Below, in pieces: positions 8,573 through 15,459 of a stretch of DNA of 64,000 nucleotides. The position numbers and the translations under genes are program-made. Origin of the DNA: Prolixibacter sp. NT017 (GTDB lineage Bacteria > Bacteroidota > Bacteroidia > Bacteroidales > Prolixibacteraceae). How positions within the stretch are numbered: position 1 is the stretch's first letter; each line of letters starts with the position of its first letter. The DNA is taken from the NCBI RefSeq assembly GCF_009617875.1, contig NZ_BLAV01000001.1:558001-622000 (forward strand), written 5' to 3'. A model generated the notes under the pieces. That model did not search any database. It was not told where the DNA came from and was given only the letters and a program-made list of their open reading frames with translations.

Positions 8573-9646
8573 TTAATCAGCTATTTCATATTTGGGTGTG
8601 TTGGTGCGACAATATTCTCTGATCAGTAAATTGTTTTCGGGCTCGTTATCTTTGAGCATCCAGATATATTCTTCGAATATCTGCTTCACGATAGTCCGGG
8701 TTTGGTCGGGGTAGAAAACCGGAATGGGCTTGCCATTCGTTAACCACTCACCAATCTTCGGTAGATTCTTTTCTTTTAGATTTTTGATAACTGGTACCCC
8801 CATCTGTCTCAACGCAGCTGCATTGCATTGCTGTTCATACTGACCTTTCATCGGAACTACCATCAATTTCTTGCCCAGGAATAAAGCTTCTGCTGGAGTT
8901 TCAAAACCGGCTCCGCAAAGTACGCCTGTCGATTCGGCCATGCTTTTCAGAAATGCCTCGTTCGAAACAGGGCGAATCGTGATGTTTTCCTTCTGATAAG
9001 TCGACCGGGTGTGCTTGGAAAAAATTTCCCAGCGGGTATCACTAAATGCCGAAAGTCTTTTTATCAGCTTCTTATCGTCAAATGCCGGAAGATACACTGT
9101 ATAGTGTCCTTTGTCCTCGGACTCAGTGTTCCGGACTTGTTTCCGGATAACCGGCGTAAAAATATTCTCGTCGTACGAAGCAAAGTGAAAACTCAGCTGG
9201 AAATCGGTCGGAGCGTAGTTTTCCAGGAGGAAAGTAGCTACGGGATCTTTCTTTTTCGGACGGGGCACTATCTTGCTCAGCAACGAAGCCTGGTGACTAA
9301 GTGAAATGCACGGTACTTTTTTTCGGCGACAAGCCCATGCCGAAACCGGTTCGAAATCGTTAATGACCAGGTCATAGTTTTCTACCGGAAGGGTGTTAAT
9401 CTCCTTCATCAGGCTTGAAATGTCGGCATCGCGATAAGTGCTCAGGATATCGATTCCTCCGTTTTTACCGAAGACAAAGCCCAGTCCTTTTTTCCGGTAT
9501 TTAACCGGGTAGCCCAACTCAACTTCAGCTTGCGTTCCGCTGACCAGAATGTCGAGCTGAGCATATTCTTCGATTACCGGAATAATGTCCCGTGCCCGGC
9601 TCAAATGACCATTTCCGGTTCCTTGTATGGCGTATAGAACTTTCAC
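8573..9646 (-). CDS. MurG-like glycosyltransferase family protein
   Basis: This 357-residue protein has the GT-B layout of the family that includes UDP-glycosyltransferases and MurG. The N-terminal motif AIQGTGNGHLSRARDIIP is the 'GxGH' acceptor-side loop. The C-terminal segment GAGFETPAEALFLGKKLMVV is the nucleotide-sugar site, followed by the QYEQQCNA motif. It resembles the conserved MJ1255/TIGR00661-type group, whose substrate is not established. It overlaps the preceding metallophosphoesterase gene by 4 nt, so the two are translationally coupled. This pairing suggests an envelope lipid or glycan job, but that is inference. Confidence 0.8.
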   Translation of the reverse strand: MKVLYAIQGTGNGHLSRARDIIPVIEEYAQLDILVSGTQAEVELGYPVKYRKKGLGFVFGKNGGIDILSTYRDADISSLMKEINTLPVENYDLVINDFEPVSAWACRRKKVPCISLSHQASLLSKIVPRPKKKDPVATFLLENYAPTDFQLSFHFASYDENIFTPVIRKQVRNTESEDKGHYTVYLPAFDDKKLIKRLSAFSDTRWEIFSKHTRSTYQKENITIRPVSNEAFLKSMAESTGVLCGAGFETPAEALFLGKKLMVVPMKGQYEQQCNAAALRQMGVPVIKNLKEKNLPKIGEWLTNGKPIPVFYPDQTRTIVKQIFEEYIWMLKDNEPENNLLIREYCRTNTPKYEIAD

Positions 9647-10494
9647 GCTTCCGCTTGAAATTCGTTTAACAGTATCTGGAAAAGTTCTTTCGGATCGAAG
9701 TCGACCAGTTGTTCACGTTCGTTGGGAGTAAAGCCGTCTTCCTCCACGAAGTCGTCACGGAAACTGAAAATCTTCCACTCGCCATCGTTGTACTCCAGGC
9801 TGGTGAGGTTTTCAATCCAATCGCCGGAATTCAGGTAGGTAATGTTTCCTTGCGGGAATTCCAGTTCTTTGATCTCGGGGTGATGAATGTGGCCGCAGAC
9901 AATGTTTTTGTAACCCTTCCGTGCGCCTAACGATGCAGCCGTGTCTTCGAAAGAGTTGATGTATTTAACGGCGCCTTTCACCGAGTTCTTCACCTTTTTT
10001 GAGAAGGAAACGGGTTCAAATCCGAATTGACGGTTGATCCAGTTGACTTTTGTATTTAGCCAAATTAAGGTATCGTATCCGATTGCACCGAGTTTGGCCA
10101 GCCATTTGGAATACTGCATCACCACATCAAAAACATCGCCGTGGAAAAACCAGCTGCGGTTTCCGTCCAGGTCCAGCTCCAGTTGGTTGACTATTTTCAG
10201 CTTGCCAATTTTCAGTCCGCTGAAACGACGGAACATTTCGTCGTGGTTCCCGGTAATGTAATACACGGTGGTTCGCTTGGACGCCATTCCCAGCAGATGT
10301 TTGATTACTTTCAAATGTGATTTTGGGAAATAGCGTTTCCTGAACTGCCAGATGTCGATGATGTCACCGTTCAGAATTAAGGTTTTGGGACGAATGCTTT
10401 TAAGGTATTTCAGCAATTCGACAGCGTGGCTTCCGCCGGTTCCAAGGTGAATGTCGGACAGAACCACCAGGTCAACTTTTCTTCGTTTAGTCAT
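9643..10494 (-). CDS. LpxH-like metallophosphoesterase
   Basis: This calcineurin-type metallophosphoesterase is related to UDP-2,3-diacylglucosamine diphosphatase (LpxH), which makes lipid X in lipid A synthesis. The metal-binding motifs appear in order: SDIHLGTGGSH, NGDIIDIWQ, GNHDEMFRR and CGHIHHPEI. At 283 residues it is longer than E. coli LpxH (about 240). Many Bacteroidota carry LpxH paralogues of this length, so the exact substrate is not certain. It is the first gene of a two-gene unit with the MurG-like glycosyltransferase (4-nt overlap). No membrane segment is seen; it would be cytosolic or peripheral. Confidence 0.82.
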   Translation of the reverse strand: MTKRRKVDLVVLSDIHLGTGGSHAVELLKYLKSIRPKTLILNGDIIDIWQFRKRYFPKSHLKVIKHLLGMASKRTTVYYITGNHDEMFRRFSGLKIGKLKIVNQLELDLDGNRSWFFHGDVFDVVMQYSKWLAKLGAIGYDTLIWLNTKVNWINRQFGFEPVSFSKKVKNSVKGAVKYINSFEDTAASLGARKGYKNIVCGHIHHPEIKELEFPQGNITYLNSGDWIENLTSLEYNDGEWKIFSFRDDFVEEDGFTPNEREQLVDFDPKELFQILLNEFQAEA

Positions 10495-10796
10495 ACGTTT
10501 TTATCAAAATTCGCATATGGCAATTAAGTCATGTTCAGCGATTTGGCTGTTAAGGCGACATGACCGTATAGTGAATAAAACGAAAGGTTATTGTTAGCAG
10601 AATACTAGCTGTCATATTAATGTAGTATGGAGTTAATTTCTGCATAACACTGAGGCTTTTACTTTTCTATTGTAGTGTACCTGTCGGCTGAGGTTGCGCG
10701 TATTTACTGTTTTTTTAATCTTTCGTAAGGCATTCTGCGTTTAATTAATGAGAGCGTTGTTGCTTTTGTTACTTAACGAATAAAATAACTGTTAAA
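10495..10796. other. Intergenic region between divergent genes
   Basis: About 300 bp separate the LpxH-like gene (minus) from the SDR gene (plus). The region must hold both promoters, but I see no exact TAnnTTTG box on either strand. CAAAATTC just upstream of the minus-strand gene is one base off the complement of the consensus. No hairpin, repeat or small gene was recognised. Confidence 0.4.
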
Positions 10797-12251
10797 GTGA
10801 AGATATTACTGACTGGTGCTACGGGTTATATCGGGAAAAGGCTTCTCCCGGTTTTGTTGGAACAGGGACATGAAGTGGTTTGCTGTGTACGCGACAAGCA
10901 AAGGTTCGCAGCGAATAACCTGCCTTCGGATCAACTTACTATTCTGGAAATTGATTTTCTGAGTATTAAATCAGTTGAACAATTTCCTACCGGGATTGAT
11001 GTGGCTTATTACTTAATACATTCCATGTCCTCGTCCATCGATTCGTTCGATGTGCTGGAAGCTCAAACGGCGATGAATTTTCGGAAGTTCGCAGAGGAAG
11101 CTGGTGTTCAGCAGGTCATTTATCTTGGTGGCATTAGCAATGACAAAAAGCTTTCGAAGCATTTGCAATCGAGGCAGAAAGTCGGAGATATTCTGGCGGG
11201 AGGCAACTACCATACAACCATTTTACAGGCAGGAATTATTGTCGGTTCGGGAAGTGCCTCGTTCGAGATTATACGCGATTTGGTCGAGAAACTTCCCTTC
11301 ATGGTAACGCCCCGGTGGGTACTGACCAAATCTCAGCCGATTGCCATTCGCGACGTTATTTATTACCTGACGCAGGTTTTGCTGGATGAACGCTTTTTCG
11401 ATCAACGTTTCGATATCGGAGGTCCGGAAATTCTTACCTACCGGGAAATGATGATTCAGTTTGCCAGGGCTAGAGGGTTGAAACGATACATTGTTACCGT
11501 TCCGGTTATGACGCCCCGTTTGTCATCCTACTGGCTATATTTTGTCACGGCTATATCATACAAGTTGGCCGTCAACCTGGTCGACAGCATGAAAGTTGAA
11601 GTCGTATGTAAGGATAATCGGTTGTCGGAAATGCTTGGACATCAACCAATTTCCTTTCGGGAAGCCGTGAAGCTGGCTTATGACCGGATTGAGCAGAATA
11701 TGGTAATTTCGAGTTGGAAGGATGCTTTTGCCAGCGGCCGTCTGGAGGGGAACCTGTCAAGACATATTGAGGTACCTCGGTTTGGTTGTTTTAAAGACGT
11801 GAAAAGAAAAAAAGTAGATGTATCGGAAAAAGCAGTGCTTGAAAATATTTGGTCAATTGGCGGCGAGCGGGGCTGGTATTATGCTAACTGGCTTTGGAAA
11901 TTACGCGGACTGCTCGATAAGCTGGTTGGAGGTGTCGGTTTAAGACGTGGCCGGAGGCTTCCGAACGAGATAAAAAACGGCGATGCACTGGACTTTTGGC
12001 GGGTTTTGTATGCCGATAAAGAGGGGGGACGGTTATTGCTTTTTGCTGAAATGAAACTACCCGGCGAGGCTTGGCTGGAGTTTAAGATGGTTCGTGGAAA
12101 CGAACATACCTGGCTTTACCAGGTGGCGACTTTTCGTCCGCGAGGGTTGTTTGGGCGTTTATACTGGTATTTGAGCCAGCCTTTTCACTTCTTCATTTTC
12201 CGGGGAATGATTCGTCAAATTGTTCGTTCTCGCCCTGAATCCGATGCATAG
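10797..12251 (+). CDS. SDR family NAD(P)-dependent protein with C-terminal DUF2867
   Basis: The N-terminal half (residues 1 to about 290) is an extended/atypical short-chain dehydrogenase fold. The dinucleotide motif GATGYIGKRLLPVLL starts at residue 7, and the YYLIHSM stretch is typical of the NmrA/YwnB-like atypical group. The C-terminal 170 residues match DUF2867 (ERGWYYANWLWKLRGLLDKL, then FRPRGLFGRLYWY). The start is GTG at 10797, since the dinucleotide-binding motif begins almost at once. Such fusions are widespread, and proposed roles include quinone or lipid-linked reductase, none certain. It is monocistronic. The five-copy small-RNA array follows about 35 bp downstream in the opposite orientation. 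Confidence 0.85.
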   Translation: MKILLTGATGYIGKRLLPVLLEQGHEVVCCVRDKQRFAANNLPSDQLTILEIDFLSIKSVEQFPTGIDVAYYLIHSMSSSIDSFDVLEAQTAMNFRKFAEEAGVQQVIYLGGISNDKKLSKHLQSRQKVGDILAGGNYHTTILQAGIIVGSGSASFEIIRDLVEKLPFMVTPRWVLTKSQPIAIRDVIYYLTQVLLDERFFDQRFDIGGPEILTYREMMIQFARARGLKRYIVTVPVMTPRLSSYWLYFVTAISYKLAVNLVDSMKVEVVCKDNRLSEMLGHQPISFREAVKLAYDRIEQNMVISSWKDAFASGRLEGNLSRHIEVPRFGCFKDVKRKKVDVSEKAVLENIWSIGGERGWYYANWLWKLRGLLDKLVGGVGLRRGRRLPNEIKNGDALDFWRVLYADKEGGRLLLFAEMKLPGEAWLEFKMVRGNEHTWLYQVATFRPRGLFGRLYWYLSQPFHFFIFRGMIRQIVRSRPESDA

Positions 12252-12290
12252 AGTTGAACTCATCCTAAGTCATTCCAAAATTTTTGGACA

Positions 12291-12376
12291 TAAAAAAAAG
12301 GATAGACGGGCATCTATCCTTTCCAACCTAACTAAACCAATAAAACTAACTAAATCCAAACCTATGAATAAAAAAT
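12291..12376 (-). ncRNA. Predicted small RNA, copy 1
   Basis: The promoter is TTAACA (12416-12411), N20, TATATTTG (12390-12383), which fits the Bacteroidota consensus. Transcription should start near 12376. The body contains CATAGGTTTGG, TTTAGTTAGTTTT and GGTTTAGTTAGGTTGG. It ends in a hairpin at 12300-12319 (GGATAGA/TCTATCC plus a U-G pair, loop GCCC) followed by eight T. Expected length is about 85 nt. No conserved peptide is encoded. Confidence 0.72.
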
Positions 12377-12523
12377 CTATTACAAATATATGCTGAAAAA
12401 CATGTTTCTGTGTTAAGTCACTTTTAAAAATATTTTAAAAAGATTTGAAATAATCTTACAATTCAGGATTTCTCACTTTGTCAGCTCGTGTTTTACGACA
12501 CAATATGACGTGATGTTGTTAAT

Positions 12524-12615
12524 GAAAAAAAGGATAGATGAGATCTATCCTTTTCCAACCTAACTAAACTAACTAATCCATAAAACTAACTAATTCCAAA
12601 CCTATGCTTGAAAAA
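12524..12615 (-). ncRNA. Predicted small RNA, copy 2 (most diverged terminator)
   Basis: The promoter is TTAACA (12655-12650), N20, TATATTTG (12629-12622). The terminator stem at 12532-12550 is GGATAGAT/ATCTATCC with loop CTC and seven T. The last stem pair is U-A here but U-G in the other copies, so pairing is kept while sequence changes. The body has an extra GTTAG unit (TTAGTTAGTTTAGTTAGG) and a changed 5' end (TTCAAGCATAGG). Expected length is about 90 nt. Confidence 0.72.
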
Positions 12616-12800
12616 TCGATGCAAATATATGTTGAAAAACATGTTTCTGTGTTAAGCATCTCTTAAAAATTAAAGACATTGTCGAAATATTTTTCCCGAA
12701 AAGAAGTTGCCTTTGCTTGTGTTGGTTGGGTTTTGGAAAAAGGTAAAGACCATTTTTCAGATTTGAATTGTAATGTTGGCTCCGACAGAAAAGTGAGACA

Positions 12801-12885
12801 TAAAAAAAGGATAGACGGGCATCTATCCTTTCCAACCTAACTAAACCAATAAAACTAACTAAATCCAAACCTATGAATAAAAAAT
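12801..12885 (-). ncRNA. Predicted small RNA, copy 3
   Basis: The promoter is TTAACA (12925-12920), N20, TATATTTG (12899-12892). The body is essentially identical to copy 1. The terminator hairpin is at 12809-12828, followed by seven T on the minus strand. The spacer between this copy and copy 2 is unrelated to the others. Confidence 0.72.
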
Positions 12886-13051
12886 CTATTACAAATATAT
12901 GCTGAAAAACATGTTTTTGTGTTAAGTCACTTTTAAAAGAAGATTAAATGGATAATAAGTCATACCAATTGTCTCTCCATCCAATTCAATATTTCAAGTT
13001 GTTTTTCAATTTCCATTTTTCACAGGTGGGTGTCGGCACAAAAACTTAGGC

Positions 13052-13137
13052 AAAAGAAAAAGGATAGACGGGCATCTATCCTTTCCAACCTAACTAAACC
13101 AATAAAACTAACTAAATCCAAACCTATGAATAAAAAT
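13052..13137 (-). ncRNA. Predicted small RNA, copy 4
   Basis: The promoter is TTAACA (13177-13172), N20, TATATTTG (13151-13144). The body is identical to copy 1 except for one A fewer in the A/T run near the 5' end. The terminator hairpin at 13062-13081 is followed by a shorter T-tract (TTTTTCTTTTG). The single-base deletion would shift any plus-strand reading frame, which argues against a peptide on that strand. Confidence 0.7.
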
Positions 13138-13312
13138 CTATTACAAATATATGCTGAAAAACATATTTCTGTGTTAAGCTACTTTTAAAAGAATATGAAA
13201 AAGATGATCGTTTTTGGTATGCTTCTTTTCCGGCTTTCCCGTTCATTCTTTTCGAGACAGGAAGAAGGTAAGGGGATTTTTGTAATTGGTTAGTTTATAA
13301 TGTTTTTGGACA

Positions 13313-13409
13313 TAAAAAAAGGATAGACGGGCATCTATCCTTTTCCAACCTAACTAAAACTAACTAAACCAATAAAAACTAACTAAATCCAAACCTATGA
13401 ATAAAAATC
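13313..13409 (-). ncRNA. Predicted small RNA, copy 5 (first in the array)
   Basis: The promoter is diverged but still canonical: TTAATA (13449-13444), N20, TACATTTG (13423-13416). Changes fall mainly at non-consensus positions. The body has an additional GTTAG unit (TTTAGTTAGTTTTAGTTAGG). The terminator hairpin at 13321-13340 is followed by seven T. It lies about 65 bp beyond the floA terminator, so it would be transcribed from its own promoter. Confidence 0.72.
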
Positions 13410-13513
13410 ACATGACAAATGTATGTTTTAAAACACTATATTTTATTAAGGCAATGTTAAAAATATTTCGCAAACGATTGCGAGGTAGAGGTTTTGCGAA
13501 AAAAGTTAAGCAC

Positions 13514-13542
13514 AAAAAAAAAGGAACGAATTATTTCGTCCC
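13514..13542 (-). terminator. Intrinsic terminator of the clpS-nfeD-floA unit
   Basis: On the minus strand GGGACGAA pairs with TTCGTTCC (13542-13523, one G-U), followed by nine T. It lies about 25 bp after the floA stop codon and separates that unit from the small-RNA array. Confidence 0.82.
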
Positions 13543-13567
13543 TTTCTTTAGGTATGAATCGACTTTA

Positions 13568-14563
13568 TTATTCTGATTGACTGTTGTCGGAAGATGAACT
13601 GCTGTTTTCATCTCTGGCAATCGAATCGCGCATAGCGGTGTCGGCATTGATGTTCTTATATTTCATGTAGTCCATGATGCCGAGGTTTCCGTTTTTGAAG
13701 GCTTCGGAAATAGCCAGCGGTACCTGAACTTCTGCCTCGATAACCTTGGCGCGGGCTTCCTGAGCTTTGGCACGCATTTCCTGTTCGAGTGCAACGGCCA
13801 TAGCCCGGCGTTCCTCAGCTTTCGCCTGTGCAATATTTTTGTCTGCTTCAGCCTGGTCCATTTGTAGAACAGCACCGATGTTTTTACCGATGTCAATATC
13901 AGCGATATCGATTGACAGAATCTCAAAAGCAGTACCGGCGTCGAGTCCTTTTTCCAACACGACACGTGAAATGGAATCCGGATTTTCCAGCACCTCTTTG
14001 TGTGAGAAGGATGAACCGATAGACGATACAATACCCTCACCAACACGTGCGAGAACGGTTTCTTCACCGGCTCCACCAACCAACTGCTTGATGGCAGCGC
14101 GTACGGTTACACGGGCTTTACAAATCAGCTGAATACCGTCTTTTGATACGGCTGTTACCGGCGGAGTATCGATTACTTTCGGGTTAACCGACATTTGAAC
14201 AGCTTCGAATACGTCACGACCCGCAAGATCGATAGCGGTAGCCATATTAAACGGTAGATCGATGTTTGCTTTTTCAGCAGAAACCAGCGCATGTACAACG
14301 CTGGCAACATGTCCGCCGGCAAGGTAGTGAGCTTCGAGTAAATCACGTTTGATTCCTCCCAAACCTGCTTTATGCGCTTCAATCATCGCCCGGGTAATCA
14401 CACCCGGAGGAACTTTACGGAAGCGCATCAGGAATAGTTGCATCAACGAAATTCTTACCCCTGATACAATGGCTGAAAACCAAAGTCCAATCGGTATAAA
14501 ATAAAGGAAGATAATCAGCAGGACGACTATCCCGACAATTATTCCCACAGTTCCTGGAATCAT
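13568..14563 (-). CDS. floA: Flotillin-like protein FloA
   Basis: This 331-residue SPFH-type scaffold protein of the FloA/YqfA family organises membrane microdomains. An N-terminal membrane hairpin ([20 protein letters not shown]) is followed by the FloA-specific segment [21 protein letters not shown]. The SPFH core ([20 protein letters not shown]) comes next, then a long Ala/Glu-rich coiled coil ([24 protein letters not shown] broken here at residues ~230-270) and a Ser-rich tail. Length and order match the family. It overlaps nfeD by 4 nt; the NfeD-flotillin pair is a conserved functional unit. Transcription ends at the hairpin 13514-13542. Confidence 0.95.
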   Translation of the reverse strand: MIPGTVGIIVGIVVLLIIFLYFIPIGLWFSAIVSGVRISLMQLFLMRFRKVPPGVITRAMIEAHKAGLGGIKRDLLEAHYLAGGHVASVVHALVSAEKANIDLPFNMATAIDLAGRDVFEAVQMSVNPKVIDTPPVTAVSKDGIQLICKARVTVRAAIKQLVGGAGEETVLARVGEGIVSSIGSSFSHKEVLENPDSISRVVLEKGLDAGTAFEILSIDIADIDIGKNIGAVLQMDQAEADKNIAQAKAEERRAMAVALEQEMRAKAQEARAKVIEAEVQVPLAISEAFKNGNLGIMDYMKYKNINADTAMRDSIARDENSSSSSDNSQSE

Positions 14564-15039
14564 AACTCTTCTTTTTTTATAGGTTTAACGATTATTTGAT
14601 TCTTTAAAACTTTTACAATTTCAACTTCGGTGCCGGCATCCAACATGGGACCGATTGATTTCCCCTCCATTACCTGTCCGTCAAATTCCACCTTCCCGAT
14701 AGGACCGAGCCGTGTAACGGTAACTCCTTTGTCGCCTGCATGGAAACGGGTATCTTCAATCAAATTGGTTTTGCCGATAATGGTCGACTTCAAAGACATT
14801 TTGTCCCCGAGTTTTCCTTTCAGAATCCTGAACATTAATATCGGAACAATGATGATGATGAAAAGCAGTGTCCCTATTCCGGCGGCTACGCCATAGGTAT
14901 CAAATGCCAGGTAGATACTGTAACCGAATAGCACCATACCTCCAATTCCTGCGATGGTGATTCCGGGAATAACAGCAAATTCGAGAAGTAACAAAACGAT
15001 TCCCAGAAAGACGAGGAGCAGTATGGTCAGAATAGTCAT
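14560..15039 (-). CDS. NfeD family membrane protein
   Basis: This 159-residue partner protein of flotillin has about three closely spaced N-terminal membrane segments ([20 protein letters not shown], then [13 protein letters not shown], then [13 protein letters not shown]). It ends in a soluble OB-fold NfeD domain ([21 protein letters not shown]). It is the short form without the ClpP-like serine protease domain found in long NfeD proteins. The stop overlaps the floA start by 4 nt, indicating translational coupling. It probably helps assemble or place FloA in the membrane, as inferred from studied homologues. clpS lies 36 nt upstream on the same strand. Confidence 0.9.
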   Translation of the reverse strand: MTILTILLLVFLGIVLLLLEFAVIPGITIAGIGGMVLFGYSIYLAFDTYGVAAGIGTLLFIIIIVPILMFRILKGKLGDKMSLKSTIIGKTNLIEDTRFHAGDKGVTVTRLGPIGKVEFDGQVMEGKSIGPMLDAGTEVEIVKVLKNQIIVKPIKKEEL

Positions 15040-15075
15040 TAGAGTATGAAAGTAGGTGAATAATTAATTGATTGC

Positions 15076-15351
15076 TTATTTAATTGTTGCCTTTAGGCTT
15101 CTTCCGGACAAGGCCTGACGCATAGGCCTGAGATATTCCATGGAGCCTTGCTTTATGTCGCACTTGCCTTTAAAATGAACGAGATAAGTGCATTGCGTAG
15201 CTTGTTGCGTGCTGTGGTTACAAATATCCATCAACGCATCAATCACGTAATCGAACGAATGGAAATCATCGTTATGAAGAAACAACGAATATCTTTTTTC
15301 CTTTTCGACCTCTTCTGTTACACTATGTTGTTTTTTCTTCTGTGTTCCCAT
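15076..15351 (-). CDS. clpS: ATP-dependent Clp protease adaptor ClpS
   Basis: ClpS delivers N-end rule substrates to ClpAP. The core motif SLFLHNDDFHSFDYVIDAL contains the family NDD signature, and HFKGKCDIKQG matches the second conserved block. The open frame extends to 15414, but the methionine at 15351 (MGTQKKKQHSV) gives about 91 residues, a usual ClpS length, and leaves only the short acidic/basic arm before the fold. In Bacteroidota ClpS may work with ClpC-type or ClpA-type unfoldases; none is in the window. It is probably the first gene of the clpS-nfeD-floA unit. Confidence 0.88.
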   Translation of the reverse strand: MGTQKKKQHSVTEEVEKEKRYSLFLHNDDFHSFDYVIDALMDICNHSTQQATQCTYLVHFKGKCDIKQGSMEYLRPMRQALSGRSLKATIK

Positions 15352-15459
15352 GTGAAATTGCTGTTTTACATGCTGAACCTTGCGCAGGTTACTTTCCATT
15401 AAAATTAGTAACAATTTCCAAATTTCACGGAAAGAAAGGACATTGGTTAATAAAAACGT

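Larger units (their letters stand above)
12286..13449 (-). repeat. Five-copy tandem array of a ~140-bp element, each a predicted small-RNA gene
   Basis: Five copies lie at about 12286-12429, 12523-12669, 12796-12938, 13051-13190 and 13305-13449, separated by unrelated A/T-rich spacers of roughly 90-130 bp. Distances between -7 boxes are 239, 270, 252 and 272 bp. On the minus strand every copy has TTAACA (TTAATA in copy 5), exactly 20 nt, then TATATTTG (TACATTTG in copy 5). A conserved U-rich segment with repeated GTTAG follows, then an intrinsic terminator. The spacers have diverged completely while the promoter, body and terminator are kept. The whole block is gene-free and lies between convergent 3' ends. 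Confidence 0.85.

Noticed and set aside
12361..12431. Short plus-strand peptides (MNKKSITNIC and relatives) in the repeat copies
   Set aside because: Copies 1 and 3 encode the same 10-residue peptide, but copy 4 is frameshifted by one base, copy 2 encodes a different sequence and copy 5 a longer unrelated one. The minus-strand promoter and terminator are conserved instead.
12286..13449. CRISPR array
   Set aside because: Repeats are ~140 bp with 90-130 bp spacers of irregular length, contain promoters and terminators, and have no cas genes nearby.
12286..13449. Mobile element or REP-type repeat block
   Set aside because: No transposase, target duplications or terminal inverted repeats; each copy instead has an ordered promoter-body-terminator layout.
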